Part shown: positions 8,154 to 16,571 of the stretch, piece by piece
Numbering within the stretch: the stretch's first letter is position 1
How the letters are laid out: each line of letters begins with the position of its first letter
Source of the DNA: Ferrovibrio sp964218355
Lineage (GTDB): Bacteria > Pseudomonadota > Alphaproteobacteria > Ferrovibrionales > Ferrovibrionaceae
Reading direction: 5' to 3'
Assembly (NCBI RefSeq): GCF_964218355.1
Contig: NZ_CAXPMC010000018.1
Location: 1 to 64,000 of the forward strand
Length of the DNA: 64,000 nucleotides
Translations under genes and position numbers: made by a program
The notes under the pieces: generated by a model
Told to the model about the DNA's origin: nothing
Database searches by the model: none
Seen by the model: only the letters and a program-made list of their open reading frames with translations

Positions 8154-9599
8154 ATGCGTAGCCCCCTGCGTCTGCTGCCGGCCGCCGCCGTGCTTGCCCT
8201 GCTGCCCGCCTGCAGCCTGATCGATCTCGGCCCCGTTTTCGGCAAGCCCGAGATCGCCGCGCCAGCCGCCTGGGACAGTCGCGCCGATGCCCGCAACCTG
8301 TGGCCGGACACCGCCTGGTGGACAGGTTTCGGCAGTCCCGAACTGGGCGCCCTGATCGCCGAAGCCGCCGATGGTAATGCCGACCTGCGCATCGCCTGGG
8401 CCCGTATCCGCCAGGCCCAGGCCTCGGCGAAAATCGCCGGCGCCGATCTCTATCCGTCGCTGTCCGGCGGCGGCGATGCCGGCCGCAACTGGACCGGCAC
8501 CGGCCGCAGCAATCCGTCCGGCGCCGCCAGCAGCCGCGGCACCCGCACGGTCAGCAACAGCTTCGGCGCCGATCTCTCGGCCAGCTACCAGGTCGATCTG
8601 TTCGGCGCCAATGCGGCTGGCGCCGATGCCGCCCTGGCCAGCCTGGAGGCCAGCCAGTACAGCCGCGAAGCCGTCGCCATCACCCTGCAGGCCGATGTCG
8701 CCGCCACCTATTTCGGCCTGCTGTCGCTGCGCGACCGCATCCGCCTGTCAGAAGACACCCTGCGCGCTGCCGAGGACACGCTCGGCCTGCTGACCCGACA
8801 GCGTGAGGCCGGTGCCTCCACCGATTACGAGGTTGCCCAGCAGCGCAGCGCGGTCGCCAGCCAGCGCGCCACCGTCGCCGCCCTGCAACAGAGCGAGCGT
8901 GAATCGCTCGATGCGCTGGCCGTGCTGCTCGGCCGCAACCCGCAGGGCTTCCGCATCGCCACCCGCTCGCTCGACGATCTCCGGCTGCCCCCGGTGGCCG
9001 CCGGCCTGCCGTCCGAACTGCTGCTGCGCCGCCCTGACCTGCGCAAGGCAGAAGCCGATCTGCGGTCGGCGAATTACGACGTGAGGGCCGCCCGTGCCGC
9101 CCGCTTCCCCTCGCTCAGCCTGTCCGCCTCGGCCGGTACTGCCGGCGTGGTGGCCAGCAATCTGTTCACCCCGCCCAGCATGGCCTATGCCATCGCCGCC
9201 TCGCTGACCGCACCGATCTTCCAGGGTGGCCGGCTGGAAGGCCAGGAGGAACTGTCGCAGGCCCGGCGCGAGGAGATGGTCGAGACCTATCGCGCCGCCA
9301 TCCTGTCGGCCTTCGCCGATACCGAGACGGCGCTCAGCGCCACCGTCACCGCCGCTCGGCGCCACGACTATGCTGTCGAGGCCTATGCCCAGGCGCAGGA
9401 GGCCTATCGCATCGTCGGTGCCCGGTTCCGGGCCGGTACGGTCACCTTCCTCACCCTGCTGGATGCCCAGCGCTCGGTCTTCGCCGCCAATGACACGCTG
9501 GTGCAGGCCACGCTGGCCCGCTACACGGCGATGGTCGATCTCTACGAAGCCCTCGGTGGCGGCTGGGACGGCAGCGTGCAGATGCCGGCCGCCCGGTAG
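8154..9599 (+). CDS. NodT/TolC-family outer-membrane factor lipoprotein
   Basis: This 481-residue protein has a lipoprotein signal with the lipobox LPAC followed by Ser-Leu, so it should be lipidated at Cys19-20. Two OEP repeats follow, with the family hallmarks GADLYPSL near residue 100 and LLRRPDLRKAEADLR near residue 295. It provides the outer-membrane channel for the MacAB pump encoded 4 bp upstream, and the three genes form one operon. No regulator for the operon is seen nearby. Confidence 0.92.
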   Translation: MRSPLRLLPAAAVLALLPACSLIDLGPVFGKPEIAAPAAWDSRADARNLWPDTAWWTGFGSPELGALIAEAADGNADLRIAWARIRQAQASAKIAGADLYPSLSGGGDAGRNWTGTGRSNPSGAASSRGTRTVSNSFGADLSASYQVDLFGANAAGADAALASLEASQYSREAVAITLQADVAATYFGLLSLRDRIRLSEDTLRAAEDTLGLLTRQREAGASTDYEVAQQRSAVASQRATVAALQQSERESLDALAVLLGRNPQGFRIATRSLDDLRLPPVAAGLPSELLLRRPDLRKAEADLRSANYDVRAARAARFPSLSLSASAGTAGVVASNLFTPPSMAYAIAASLTAPIFQGGRLEGQEELSQARREEMVETYRAAILSAFADTETALSATVTAARRHDYAVEAYAQAQEAYRIVGARFRAGTVTFLTLLDAQRSVFAANDTLVQATLARYTAMVDLYEALGGGWDGSVQMPAAR

Positions 9600-9681
9600 A
9601 GGATGACAGCGCAGCCCGGCGGTTGAAAACCGGCACTGGCATGGCGAGACTGCCTGCTGCCATAACAGGGCGGTCAGAACC

Positions 9682-10011
9682 ATGCCTTATCTCTATCTCG
9701 CCATCGCCATCGTTTCGGAAGTCGTCGCCACCAGCCTGCTGAAGGCCTCCGGCGAATTCACCAGGCTCTGGCCCAGCATCGGTGTGGTGCTGGGCTATGC
9801 GGTCGCCTTCTGGTTCCTCACGCTGACCCTGCGCACCATCCCGGTCGGCATCGCCTATGCGATCTGGTCGGGCATCGGCATCGTTCTGGTGGCGGCGGCC
9901 GGCTGGATCTTCTACGGCCAGAAGCTGGATGCGGCGGCGCTTGCCGGCAGCGGCCTGATCGTTGCCGGCGTGGTCGTGATCAACCTGTTCTCGAAAACCG
10001 CGGCGCATTGA
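9682..10011 (+). CDS. Small multidrug resistance (EmrE/QacE/Gdx) transporter
   Basis: This 109-residue protein has four hydrophobic helices and the conserved membrane glutamate in helix 1 (AIVSEVVATSLLKAS), which exchanges protons for cationic substrates in SMR dimers. The motifs GVVLGYAVAFWFL and IPVGIAYAIWSGIGIV match the family well. It lies 82 bp beyond the outer-membrane-factor gene. I looked for a guanidine-II riboswitch in that gap and found none of the expected ACGR hairpins, so a multidrug role is at least as likely as guanidine export. Confidence 0.92.
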   Translation: MPYLYLAIAIVSEVVATSLLKASGEFTRLWPSIGVVLGYAVAFWFLTLTLRTIPVGIAYAIWSGIGIVLVAAAGWIFYGQKLDAAALAGSGLIVAGVVVINLFSKTAAH

Positions 10012-10030
10012 GCGCGCCGCGTCGCAGGCG

Positions 10031-10480
10031 TCAGCCGCCGCGCGGCATCACCATGCCGGTGCAGCCGGCGCAAGCCTCCGCGCCATCGCCCAGCACGGCA
10101 TCGATGAAACAGACCTGCCGGGTTGTCCGCGTCGCCCAGGCACGGAAACACAGGCCCGGTGCCGGCCGGGCCAGCCGCCAGTACTGTACCGACAGATTCA
10201 GGGTCACCACGGTATCCGTGTCATAGTGGCCGAGCCCGGCCAGCACGGCGGCGGCATCGAACCCGGCGGCGATCACGCCGCCATTCAGCGCCGCCTCGCC
10301 GCCGCCGCCCAGGGCGCCCGCCGGCAGCCGGGGCAGCCGGATCACCGCCGCGGCGCCATCGAAGCCGCCCTCGAAACCGAACCAGACGATCTCGGCCCGC
10401 CGGTTGAACTGCGCCAGCGCCGATGCCAGCCCTTCCGCCGGCCGGCGGAAGGGCACGGCCGCTGCGGCCGCGCCAGTCAC
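10031..10480 (-). CDS. PaaI-like hotdog-fold thioesterase
   Basis: This 149-residue protein shows the hotdog-thioesterase pattern: a central ALNGGVIAAGFDAAA segment corresponding to the family's HGG..A..D active-site helix, followed by strands (TVVTLNLSVQYWRLA) typical of the PaaI family. The start is inferred to be GTG at 10480, which overlaps the TGA of the upstream amidohydrolase gene as GTGA. A Cys pair near the C-terminus (EACAGCTGM) is unusual for the family. The probable role is acyl-CoA hydrolysis in the same catabolic operon; the substrate is unknown. Confidence 0.75.
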   Translation of the reverse strand: MTGAAAAAVPFRRPAEGLASALAQFNRRAEIVWFGFEGGFDGAAAVIRLPRLPAGALGGGGEAALNGGVIAAGFDAAAVLAGLGHYDTDTVVTLNLSVQYWRLARPAPGLCFRAWATRTTRQVCFIDAVLGDGAEACAGCTGMVMPRGG

Positions 10481-11304
10481 AGCCGGTACACGCGGCTGGC
10501 GTTGCCGCCGAGGAACAGCGCCTTCGCTTCCGCATCGAGGCCAAGATCGCCGAGGCCTTCCAGCGCCTTTGCCGGCGCGATCATCGGATAGTTGCTGCCG
10601 AACAGCACCTTCTTCCGGCCATGGCCCTTCATGTACTCGACCAGCGCCGCCGGATAGCGCTGCACGGTATAGGCCGAGGTGTCGATGTAGACATTCTCGT
10701 GCTTGGTGGCCACCGCGACCGCCTCGTCGGTCCAGGGATAACCGATATGGCCGCCGACGATGGTCAGTTCGGGGAAATCGATCGCCACCTGGTCGAGATA
10801 GATCGGCCGGCCGGGTTCGGATGGCATCAGCGGGCCGGCATGGCCGATCTGGGTACAGAAGGGCACGCCCGCCTCGCAGCAGGCGGCGTAGACCGGATAG
10901 AAACGCCGGTCGGTCGGCGGCAATTCCCACAGCCAGGGCTGCACACGGATCGCCCTGAATCCCAGCTCCTCGACACAGCGGCGCACCTCGCGCATGGCCG
11001 CCATCGGCTTCGAGATATTCACCGAGCCGACGCCGACCAGCCGGTCCGGCGCCTGGGCGACGAAGCCGGCCACCTCGTCATTGGAAATCAGGGGGCCGCG
11101 CGGCGCTTCCCAGGCGCAGATCAGGCTGCGGGAGATGCCGCCCGCATCCATCGCCGCGATGGTGGCGGCAACCGGCAGCTCGGTTTCCGGCAGGCCGCCG
11201 CGGGTCCAGCGCCGCAGCGAGTCGAAGATCGGATCGCGCATCTGACGCAATGTCGGATGCTGGGCCCAGGCGTCGATGATCGGGGTTTCGACGGACGGAG
11301 TCAG
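10477..11304 (-). CDS. Amidohydrolase-2 family metal-dependent hydrolase, apparent CTG start
   Basis: The protein is a TIM-barrel amidohydrolase with metal and active-site landmarks QIGHAGP, VGGHIGYPW and the late LFGSNYPMI. The first in-frame ATG (11250) would remove a clearly homologous N-terminus, IIDAWAQHPT, encoded just upstream. No ATG or GTG lies between that motif and the upstream gene. A CTG at 11304 overlaps the preceding gene's TGA (CTGA) and has a strong GGGAGGA six bases before it, so I call that as the start (275 residues). The gene sits between an alpha/beta hydrolase and a thioesterase, in a likely catabolic operon. Confidence 0.72.
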   Translation of the reverse strand: MTPSVETPIIDAWAQHPTLRQMRDPIFDSLRRWTRGGLPETELPVAATIAAMDAGGISRSLICAWEAPRGPLISNDEVAGFVAQAPDRLVGVGSVNISKPMAAMREVRRCVEELGFRAIRVQPWLWELPPTDRRFYPVYAACCEAGVPFCTQIGHAGPLMPSEPGRPIYLDQVAIDFPELTIVGGHIGYPWTDEAVAVATKHENVYIDTSAYTVQRYPAALVEYMKGHGRKKVLFGSNYPMIAPAKALEGLGDLGLDAEAKALFLGGNASRVYRL

Positions 11305-12212
11305 GCGGCTTCCTCCCGGCTGGCGGTCGCCGCAGCATACAGCCAGTCGGCCAGTTCGGCCCAGCGCTGCGGTGGCATGCCGCGGCGGAAAAAGCCGAAA
11401 TGACCGATCTGCGGCAGCCCCCAGTCGCCCGGCGCCACATGCAGCCGCTCGATGCGGGCATGGGGATAGAAGCCGGCCAGCGCGTCAACGCCGCGCCGCG
11501 GCCCGAAGGTGTGGTCGTCCGCGAAACTGACCAGCCGCATCGTCGCCCGCACCGCATGGTTATGCGGTCGCAGCGGCCGGCCCTCGTCGTCGACCAGGTA
11601 ATGCCGGCTGCGGCACCAGCGCGCCCAGTCGCGCGCCACCCCGGCCGGCAGATCCTCGGCCCCGCCCAGCAGCCGGCCGGGCAGGCGGCCGGTCGCCGCC
11701 ACGATGCCCGGCACCATGAGATACCACCAGGCCGGCAGGTAGAGGCGATGCGCCCAGTCCCAGTTGCGCCAGTGCCCATGCTGGGCGGCGATGGTGACGG
11801 CGGCGGCGATCTCGCCGGCCTGCGGATCGAGGCCGAGAATCTGCCCGCCGAAGGAATGCCCGACCACGCAGCGCCCGAGGCCCGGCCGGTGCCGCCGCAG
11901 CCAGGCGGCGGCGGCCGGCATGTCGTGGCGACCCCAGTCCAGCATGCGCGGTGGCGGCGCACCGGCCCCGCGCCGCCGGCTGCCGGCGATGCCGCGGTAA
12001 TCGTAGGTCAGCACCGTGAAGCCGCGGCCGGCCAGGAACTGCGCGAAGGCGGCGTAATAGCGGGCCGGCACCCCGGTGGCACCGTTCACCAGCACGGAGA
12101 GGCCGTTGGCGGGCGGGCCGTCGATGCCGGGTTCGAACAGCGTGGCGGCCAGATGCTGGCTGTCCGGCGTGGCCAGGACGATCTCGGCGGTATGCAGGGC
12201 GGTGTTGGTCAT
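11301..12212 (-). CDS. Alpha/beta hydrolase
   Basis: This protein of about 303 residues has an alpha/beta-hydrolase core: the nucleophile elbow GHSFGG near residue 120, an oxyanion-type strand (LSVLVNGATGVPARYY) and a late catalytic His (IGHFGFFRRGMP). It resembles the YheT/serine-aminopeptidase-like hydrolases of Proteobacteria. The ATG at 12212 is preferred over an upstream TTG. The 3' end carries the ribosome-binding sequence of the next gene, which points to translational coupling. The substrate is not known. Confidence 0.82.
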   Translation of the reverse strand: MTNTALHTAEIVLATPDSQHLAATLFEPGIDGPPANGLSVLVNGATGVPARYYAAFAQFLAGRGFTVLTYDYRGIAGSRRRGAGAPPPRMLDWGRHDMPAAAAWLRRHRPGLGRCVVGHSFGGQILGLDPQAGEIAAAVTIAAQHGHWRNWDWAHRLYLPAWWYLMVPGIVAATGRLPGRLLGGAEDLPAGVARDWARWCRSRHYLVDDEGRPLRPHNHAVRATMRLVSFADDHTFGPRRGVDALAGFYPHARIERLHVAPGDWGLPQIGHFGFFRRGMPPQRWAELADWLYAAATASREEAA

Positions 12213-12253
12213 GGCCGGCAATCTAGAAGCCGCAAAGGCCGGCCGGCAAACGC

Positions 12254-12290
12254 AAAAAATCCGGCTTCGGGTGAACTGCGCTCACCCGAA
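12254..12290 (-). terminator. Rho-independent terminator overlapping the dctM stop codon
   Basis: TTCGGGTGA (12266-12274) pairs perfectly with TCACCCGAA (12282-12290) around a 7-base loop. On the minus strand it is followed after six bases by TTTTTT. The distal arm includes the dctM TGA itself. It should end the TRAP transcript before the hydrolase genes. Confidence 0.78.
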
Positions 12291-13607
12291 AACGATGCCG
12301 ACCAGCCAGTAGCTGAGCACCGGAAAGACGGCGATCAGCACCACCCGCACGGCTTCCGAACACAGGAAGGGGATCACGCCGACGAAAATGTCGCGGGTCG
12401 GAATGTCCTTCGCCAGCAGCGAGATGATGAACAGGTTCAGCCCCACCGGTGGCGTGATCATGCCGAGTTCCACCACGATCAGCGTCAGGATGCCGAACCA
12501 CAAGGCCTGCTGCTCGGCCAGCAGGCCGAAATCCAGGGCCATGAAGGCCGGGAAGATGATCGGCACCGTCAGCAGGATCATCGACAGGCTGTCCATCACG
12601 CAGCCGAGCACGAGATAGATCAGGATGATCACCAGCAGAACGGCATAGGGGGCGATGCCGGCCTCGCCGATCCAGTCGGCCATCTGCATCGGCACCCGGG
12701 TCAGCGCCAGCGCCACGTTGAACAGGTCGGCACCGAACACGATGGCGCAGATCATCGCCGTGGCCGCCGCCGTTTCCAGCGCGGCATCGATGAAGCCCCG
12801 CCAGCGCAGGCCGCCGAATATCACCGCGACGATGCCGGTGATCACCGCGCCGACGGCCGCGCCTTCGGTGGGGGTGAACAGGCCGCCATAGATGCCGCCC
12901 AGCACGATGGCGAAGATCGCCACCACATGGCTGACATCGCGCAGGGCCAGCAGACGCTGTCGCAGCGGCTTGCGTTCGGTGACCGGGCCGGCCGCGCCGG
13001 GCACCAGCCGCACATAGATCATCACCGCAAGGATGAAGCCGGCCACCGCGATCAGGCCGGGGATGGTGGCGGCAAGGAACAGCTTGACGACGTTCTGCTC
13101 GGTCAGGATCGCGTAGATGATCAGCACCACCGAGGGCGGGATGAGAATCCCGAGCGTGCCGCCGGCCGCCAGCGTGCCGGCCGACAGCGCGCCGGAATAG
13201 CCGTGCCGACGCATTTCCGGCAGGGCGAAGCGCGCCATGGCCGAGGCGGTGGCCAGCGACGAGCCACAGATGGCGCCGAACCCGGCGCAGCCGAGGATGG
13301 TGGAGATGGCAAGCCCGCCGCGGCGGTGGCCGACCCAGGCATTGCAGGCGGCGAACAGCTCCTGGCTGATGCCGGCGCGGGCCGCGAAATTGCCCATCAG
13401 CAGGAATAGCGGCACGACGGAAAGATCGTAGGAGACGAACAGCGAGCCGAGCGAGCCCTTCAGGTAGTTCAGCAAAGGCGCCGGCCCGACCAGCCAGACA
13501 TAGCCGGCCGCGCCGACCAGCGCCATCGAGAGAAAGATCGGCGCGCGCAGCACCATAAGCGCCAGCATGGCGGCGATCATCACCACGCCGATTTCCGCGG
13601 GACTCAT
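12282..13607 (-). CDS. dctM: TRAP transporter large permease
   Basis: This 441-residue, highly hydrophobic protein with about twelve membrane segments carries DctM-family landmarks: PLFLLMGNFAARAG, the GILIPPSVVLIIYAILTEQ region, and GLFTPTEGAAVGA. It is the sodium-coupled translocation subunit of a tripartite ATP-independent periplasmic transporter. It follows dctQ by two bases and shares an operon with the binding protein upstream. The substrate class cannot be read from the permease. Confidence 0.93.
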   Translation of the reverse strand: MSPAEIGVVMIAAMLALMVLRAPIFLSMALVGAAGYVWLVGPAPLLNYLKGSLGSLFVSYDLSVVPLFLLMGNFAARAGISQELFAACNAWVGHRRGGLAISTILGCAGFGAICGSSLATASAMARFALPEMRRHGYSGALSAGTLAAGGTLGILIPPSVVLIIYAILTEQNVVKLFLAATIPGLIAVAGFILAVMIYVRLVPGAAGPVTERKPLRQRLLALRDVSHVVAIFAIVLGGIYGGLFTPTEGAAVGAVITGIVAVIFGGLRWRGFIDAALETAAATAMICAIVFGADLFNVALALTRVPMQMADWIGEAGIAPYAVLLVIILIYLVLGCVMDSLSMILLTVPIIFPAFMALDFGLLAEQQALWFGILTLIVVELGMITPPVGLNLFIISLLAKDIPTRDIFVGVIPFLCSEAVRVVLIAVFPVLSYWLVGIVFG

Positions 13608-13609
13608 CT

Positions 13610-14143
13610 TCAGGCCTCGTTACGGGAAGACTCAGGGGGCGCCGGCCGCAGCAATGCGGCCACGTCCATGGCTGCCAGCAGGGCGGTGCCGGCCACGCCG
13701 GCCAGGGCCGCCAGCGACACGATGAACAGCGGAATATGCAGCATCGCCGTGATGTCGTTGTTGCGCAGGGTCTCGATGAAGCCGATCCACAGCCGCCAGC
13801 ACAGCAGCGCGGCGCCGGCCGCCAGCACCAGGCTCCAGAAGGCATCGACGGGGCGCAGGATGCGGGCCGGCAGCCAGTCGGTGAAGATGCCGATCACCAC
13901 ATGGGCGCGGCTGGACTGGCACCAGGGAAAGAACAGCAGGATGGCAAGCCCGCTACCCACCGACAGGATCTCGAAATCGCCGCGCACCTGGCCGTTGACG
14001 GTGATGCGCAGGCCGACCGAAAGGAAGGACGCGAGCGCCGCCGCCAGCAGGATCGCCGCCCCCAACACCGCCAGCCATGCGGCGATGCGGTCGGCGATCC
14101 GCCGGCGATGCGACGGCACGGCGGACGGAAGCGCTTCAGCCAT
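13610..14143 (-). CDS. dctQ: TRAP transporter small permease
   Basis: This 177-residue protein has four membrane helices and matches the DctQ family, including the conserved tryptophan/arginine-rich interhelical segment (FFPWCQSSRAHVVIGIFTDWLP). It forms the membrane complex with DctM. The gene lies between dctP and dctM with spacings of 42 and 2 bp. Confidence 0.9.
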   Translation of the reverse strand: MAEALPSAVPSHRRRIADRIAAWLAVLGAAILLAAALASFLSVGLRITVNGQVRGDFEILSVGSGLAILLFFPWCQSSRAHVVIGIFTDWLPARILRPVDAFWSLVLAAGAALLCWRLWIGFIETLRNNDITAMLHIPLFIVSLAALAGVAGTALLAAMDVAALLRPAPPESSRNEA

Positions 14144-14185
14144 CTGTTATTCCACTCACTCGCATCCGCGCGTCCGTCTGCCCGC

Positions 14186-15292
14186 TCAGGCGGCGTTCTT
14201 CTCGACCAGCGCCTCGGCGGTCTCGACCAGTTTCTTGCCGTCGAGGCCCTTCTGGTTCAGGGCCTCGATCCACTTCGCCGTCAGCGGCGCCACGGTCTCG
14301 CGCCAGCGCTTCACTTCCGCCTTGCTGATGGTGGTGAAGCTGCCGCCGGCCTTCTCGCACAGGCCGCGGCCGATGGTGTCGCCGAAATCGAAATCGGCGC
14401 CGAACTTGGCCGCCATGGCCGGGCCGGAATTGGCGTCGATCACCTTGCGCAGGTCATCGGACAGGCTTTCGTACTTCTTGCGGTTCATGGCGAAGACCAT
14501 GGGCACGGTATAGAAGTTGCGGCCACCCTTCTCGACCTCGGCGAAATTGTTGGCCAGTTCGTGCAGCTTGAAGGCCGGCACGATCTCGTAGGGCAGCGCG
14601 ACGCCGTCGGCGACACCCTTGGACAGGTTCTGCGCCACTTCGGTGACCGGGAAGAACACGCCGTTGGCGCCCATCATGGTGATCGCCTCGGTGATGATCT
14701 GGTTGCCGCCGCGGATGCGCAGGCCCTTCAGATCCTCCATCTTCTCGATCTTCTTGCCCTTGGTCATGAACAGGCCGGGGCTCTGCGCCCACCAGGCGAT
14801 CGGCTTGCAGAAGTCGAATTCCTTCGCGCCCAGGGTCGACATGTATTCATGGATCGCCGGGCTGGTCTGGGTCGCGTTGGTGATCAGGAAAGGCAGCGTC
14901 CAGGTCTCGCAGACCGGGAAACGGCCCGGCTGGTAATGCGGCAGCGCCCAGACGAAATCGGCAACGCCGTCGCGCAGCTGGTCGAGCAGTTCGGGCGGTT
15001 TTCCGCCCAGCGACATCGAGGGAAAGATCTGCACGTCGATGCGGCCGCCGGATTCTTTCACCACCTTCTCGGCCCAAGGCTGGAACATGCGCTTATGCGC
15101 GGTCGAGACCGGCGGCAGCATGTGATGCAGGCGCAGGGTGGTTTCGGCGGCCTTCAGGTCGCGGATCACGAAGGGCGCGGCGACCGGGGCCGCCAGCGCG
15201 CCGGCGGCCAGGGCCAGCGCGCGGCGGCGGGTCACGGCCGGGCCGGCCGCGGATGGCCGGGAGACGGATTTCGGGTGCGGGTTGCGTGTCAT
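14186..15292 (-). CDS. dctP: TRAP transporter substrate-binding protein
   Basis: This 368-residue periplasmic protein has a Tat-like signal (TRRRALALAAGALAAP) and the DctP fold: LRLHHMLPPVSTAHK at the mature N-terminus, KKIEKMEDLKGLRIR with the carboxylate-binding arginine near residue 197, and PYEIVPAFKLHELANNF. It captures the ligand and delivers it to DctQM. The gene is the first of the dctPQM operon. A palindrome 130 bp upstream and a LysR-type gene in the same orientation may control it. Neighbouring hydrolases suggest an organic-acid or ester-derived ligand, but this is only inference. Confidence 0.92.
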   Translation of the reverse strand: MTRNPHPKSVSRPSAAGPAVTRRRALALAAGALAAPVAAPFVIRDLKAAETTLRLHHMLPPVSTAHKRMFQPWAEKVVKESGGRIDVQIFPSMSLGGKPPELLDQLRDGVADFVWALPHYQPGRFPVCETWTLPFLITNATQTSPAIHEYMSTLGAKEFDFCKPIAWWAQSPGLFMTKGKKIEKMEDLKGLRIRGGNQIITEAITMMGANGVFFPVTEVAQNLSKGVADGVALPYEIVPAFKLHELANNFAEVEKGGRNFYTVPMVFAMNRKKYESLSDDLRKVIDANSGPAMAAKFGADFDFGDTIGRGLCEKAGGSFTTISKAEVKRWRETVAPLTAKWIEALNQKGLDGKKLVETAEALVEKNAA

Positions 15293-15420
15293 GGCTGGTT
15301 TCCTCCGCCTGCGTTTTTGTGGTGGTCCGGTCGGACGACCGGCCGGCGCCGCAGGTTGCGCCGGGTTCCCTTGGGGGAATCCTTAGCCGGAATTTACTCG
15401 GAGGTACAACATTTATGAAT

Positions 15421-15433
15421 ACAAATAATTTGT
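15421..15433. promoter_or_regulatory. Palindrome upstream of the TRAP operon
   Basis: ACAAATAATTTGT is a perfect inverted repeat apart from its central base, inside the only AT-rich stretch (about 15385-15440) between dctP and the LysR-type gene. It is a plausible operator for the TRAP genes. No direct evidence links it to the LysR-type regulator. Confidence 0.4.
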
Positions 15434-15480
15434 CCGCGTGCATTTTCCTGCCGGCCGGGTGAGCGGGCCCGGCGGAACGG

Positions 15481-16479
15481 TCAGGCGGATTTCCTGCGCA
15501 GCGGGCCGCCCCCGCCCCGCTGCCGGCGGCGCGGCGGCGGCACCGGCAGCGCCGGCGGCGGCGCATCCGCCGGGGCCAGCGGCGCCATCTCGGCCCGGGC
15601 CCGGGCCAGGCGCCCGAGCAGCCAGTCGCGCAGGGCCACCAGCCGCGGCCGGCCGGCATCGGCACGCCGGCAGACGAACCAGAAGCCATGGGCGATCGGC
15701 ACCAGCGGTGCCAGCGGCATGGCCAGCCGCCCCTCGGCCAGCTTGCCCGCCGCCAGCGGCGCGGCGCCCAGCGCCACGCCGAGCCCGGCCTCGGCGGCAT
15801 CGATGCTCTGGGTCAGGCTGTCGACCCAGACCTCGCGTTTCGGCTTCAGCCCGGCCAGGCCCGCCGCCTCCAGCCAGCGCGGCCAGGGATCGGCAAAGGA
15901 GGTGACATGGATCAGGGTCTGGCCGGCCAGGTCGGCTGGCCGGCGCAGCAGGGCGGCGATGTCCGGCCGGCAGACCGGCGCCACCGCGAGGTCGGTCAGC
16001 TTGACGGCCGCCAGCCCGGGCCAGCGGCCGTCGCCGAAGCGCACGCCGGCATCGACGGCATCGCGGGCGAAATCGGCATTGCGGGTGCTGTTCTCCACAT
16101 AGAGGCGCAGGCCGGGCTGGCTGTTGAGGAAATCGCTCAAATGCGGGATCACGCAGGCGGCGGCGAAATACGGCACCATCGAGACATGCAGTTCCTCGCG
16201 CGGCCGGCTGCCGCGGCCGATCCGCTGTGCCGCACGCGACAGTGCATCGAAGGATTTGCGCACGGTGGCGAAGAAGTCCTCGCCCGCCGGCGTGAGGCGG
16301 ATCTCGCGATTGAGCCGGCGGAACAGCGGCTGGCCGAGATGGCGTTCGAGCTGGCGGATGCGGTGGCTGACCGCCGACGGCGTCAGATGCAGTTCGGCGG
16401 CCGCCGCCTTGAAGCTCATATGGCGGGCGGCGGCATCGAAGGCCTCGAGGGCCGGCAGCGGTGGCAGGCGGGTCTGCAT
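15481..16479 (-). CDS. LysR-family (GcvA-like) transcriptional regulator
   Basis: This 332-residue protein has an N-terminal winged HTH (LPALEAFDAAARHMSFKAAA...HLTPSAVSHRIRQLE) and a LysR substrate-binding domain with the GcvA-like DAVDAGVRFGDGRWPGL segment. A Pro/Arg-rich tail of about 35 residues follows the usual family end, so the protein is slightly longer than average. It lies directly upstream of, and is co-oriented with, the dctPQM genes, so it may control them; LysR genes are more often divergent from their targets. Confidence 0.9.
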   Translation of the reverse strand: MQTRLPPLPALEAFDAAARHMSFKAAAAELHLTPSAVSHRIRQLERHLGQPLFRRLNREIRLTPAGEDFFATVRKSFDALSRAAQRIGRGSRPREELHVSMVPYFAAACVIPHLSDFLNSQPGLRLYVENSTRNADFARDAVDAGVRFGDGRWPGLAAVKLTDLAVAPVCRPDIAALLRRPADLAGQTLIHVTSFADPWPRWLEAAGLAGLKPKREVWVDSLTQSIDAAEAGLGVALGAAPLAAGKLAEGRLAMPLAPLVPIAHGFWFVCRRADAGRPRLVALRDWLLGRLARARAEMAPLAPADAPPPALPVPPPRRRQRGGGGPLRRKSA

Positions 16480-16557
16480 GCCCGCCAGATTAGGGCGTTT
16501 CAGCGCCTTGGGAAGCCATGCCGTGGCGGCAGGCCAGAGGAGAGCCCGGAGGAGAGG

Positions 16558-16571
16558 TCAGAGATCAGAGA
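16558..16571. repeat. 7-bp tandem duplication across the folD stop codon
   Basis: TCAGAGA occurs twice in tandem (16558-16564 and 16565-16571). The second copy holds the folD stop (TGA on the minus strand), and the first repeats that stop in another reading frame. The following 50 bp are also rich in related GGAGAG/CCAGAG pieces. Confidence 0.7.

Noticed and set aside
9600..9681. Guanidine riboswitch ahead of the SMR gene
   Set aside because: The gap lacks the paired ACGR hairpins of guanidine-II and is too short for guanidine-I.
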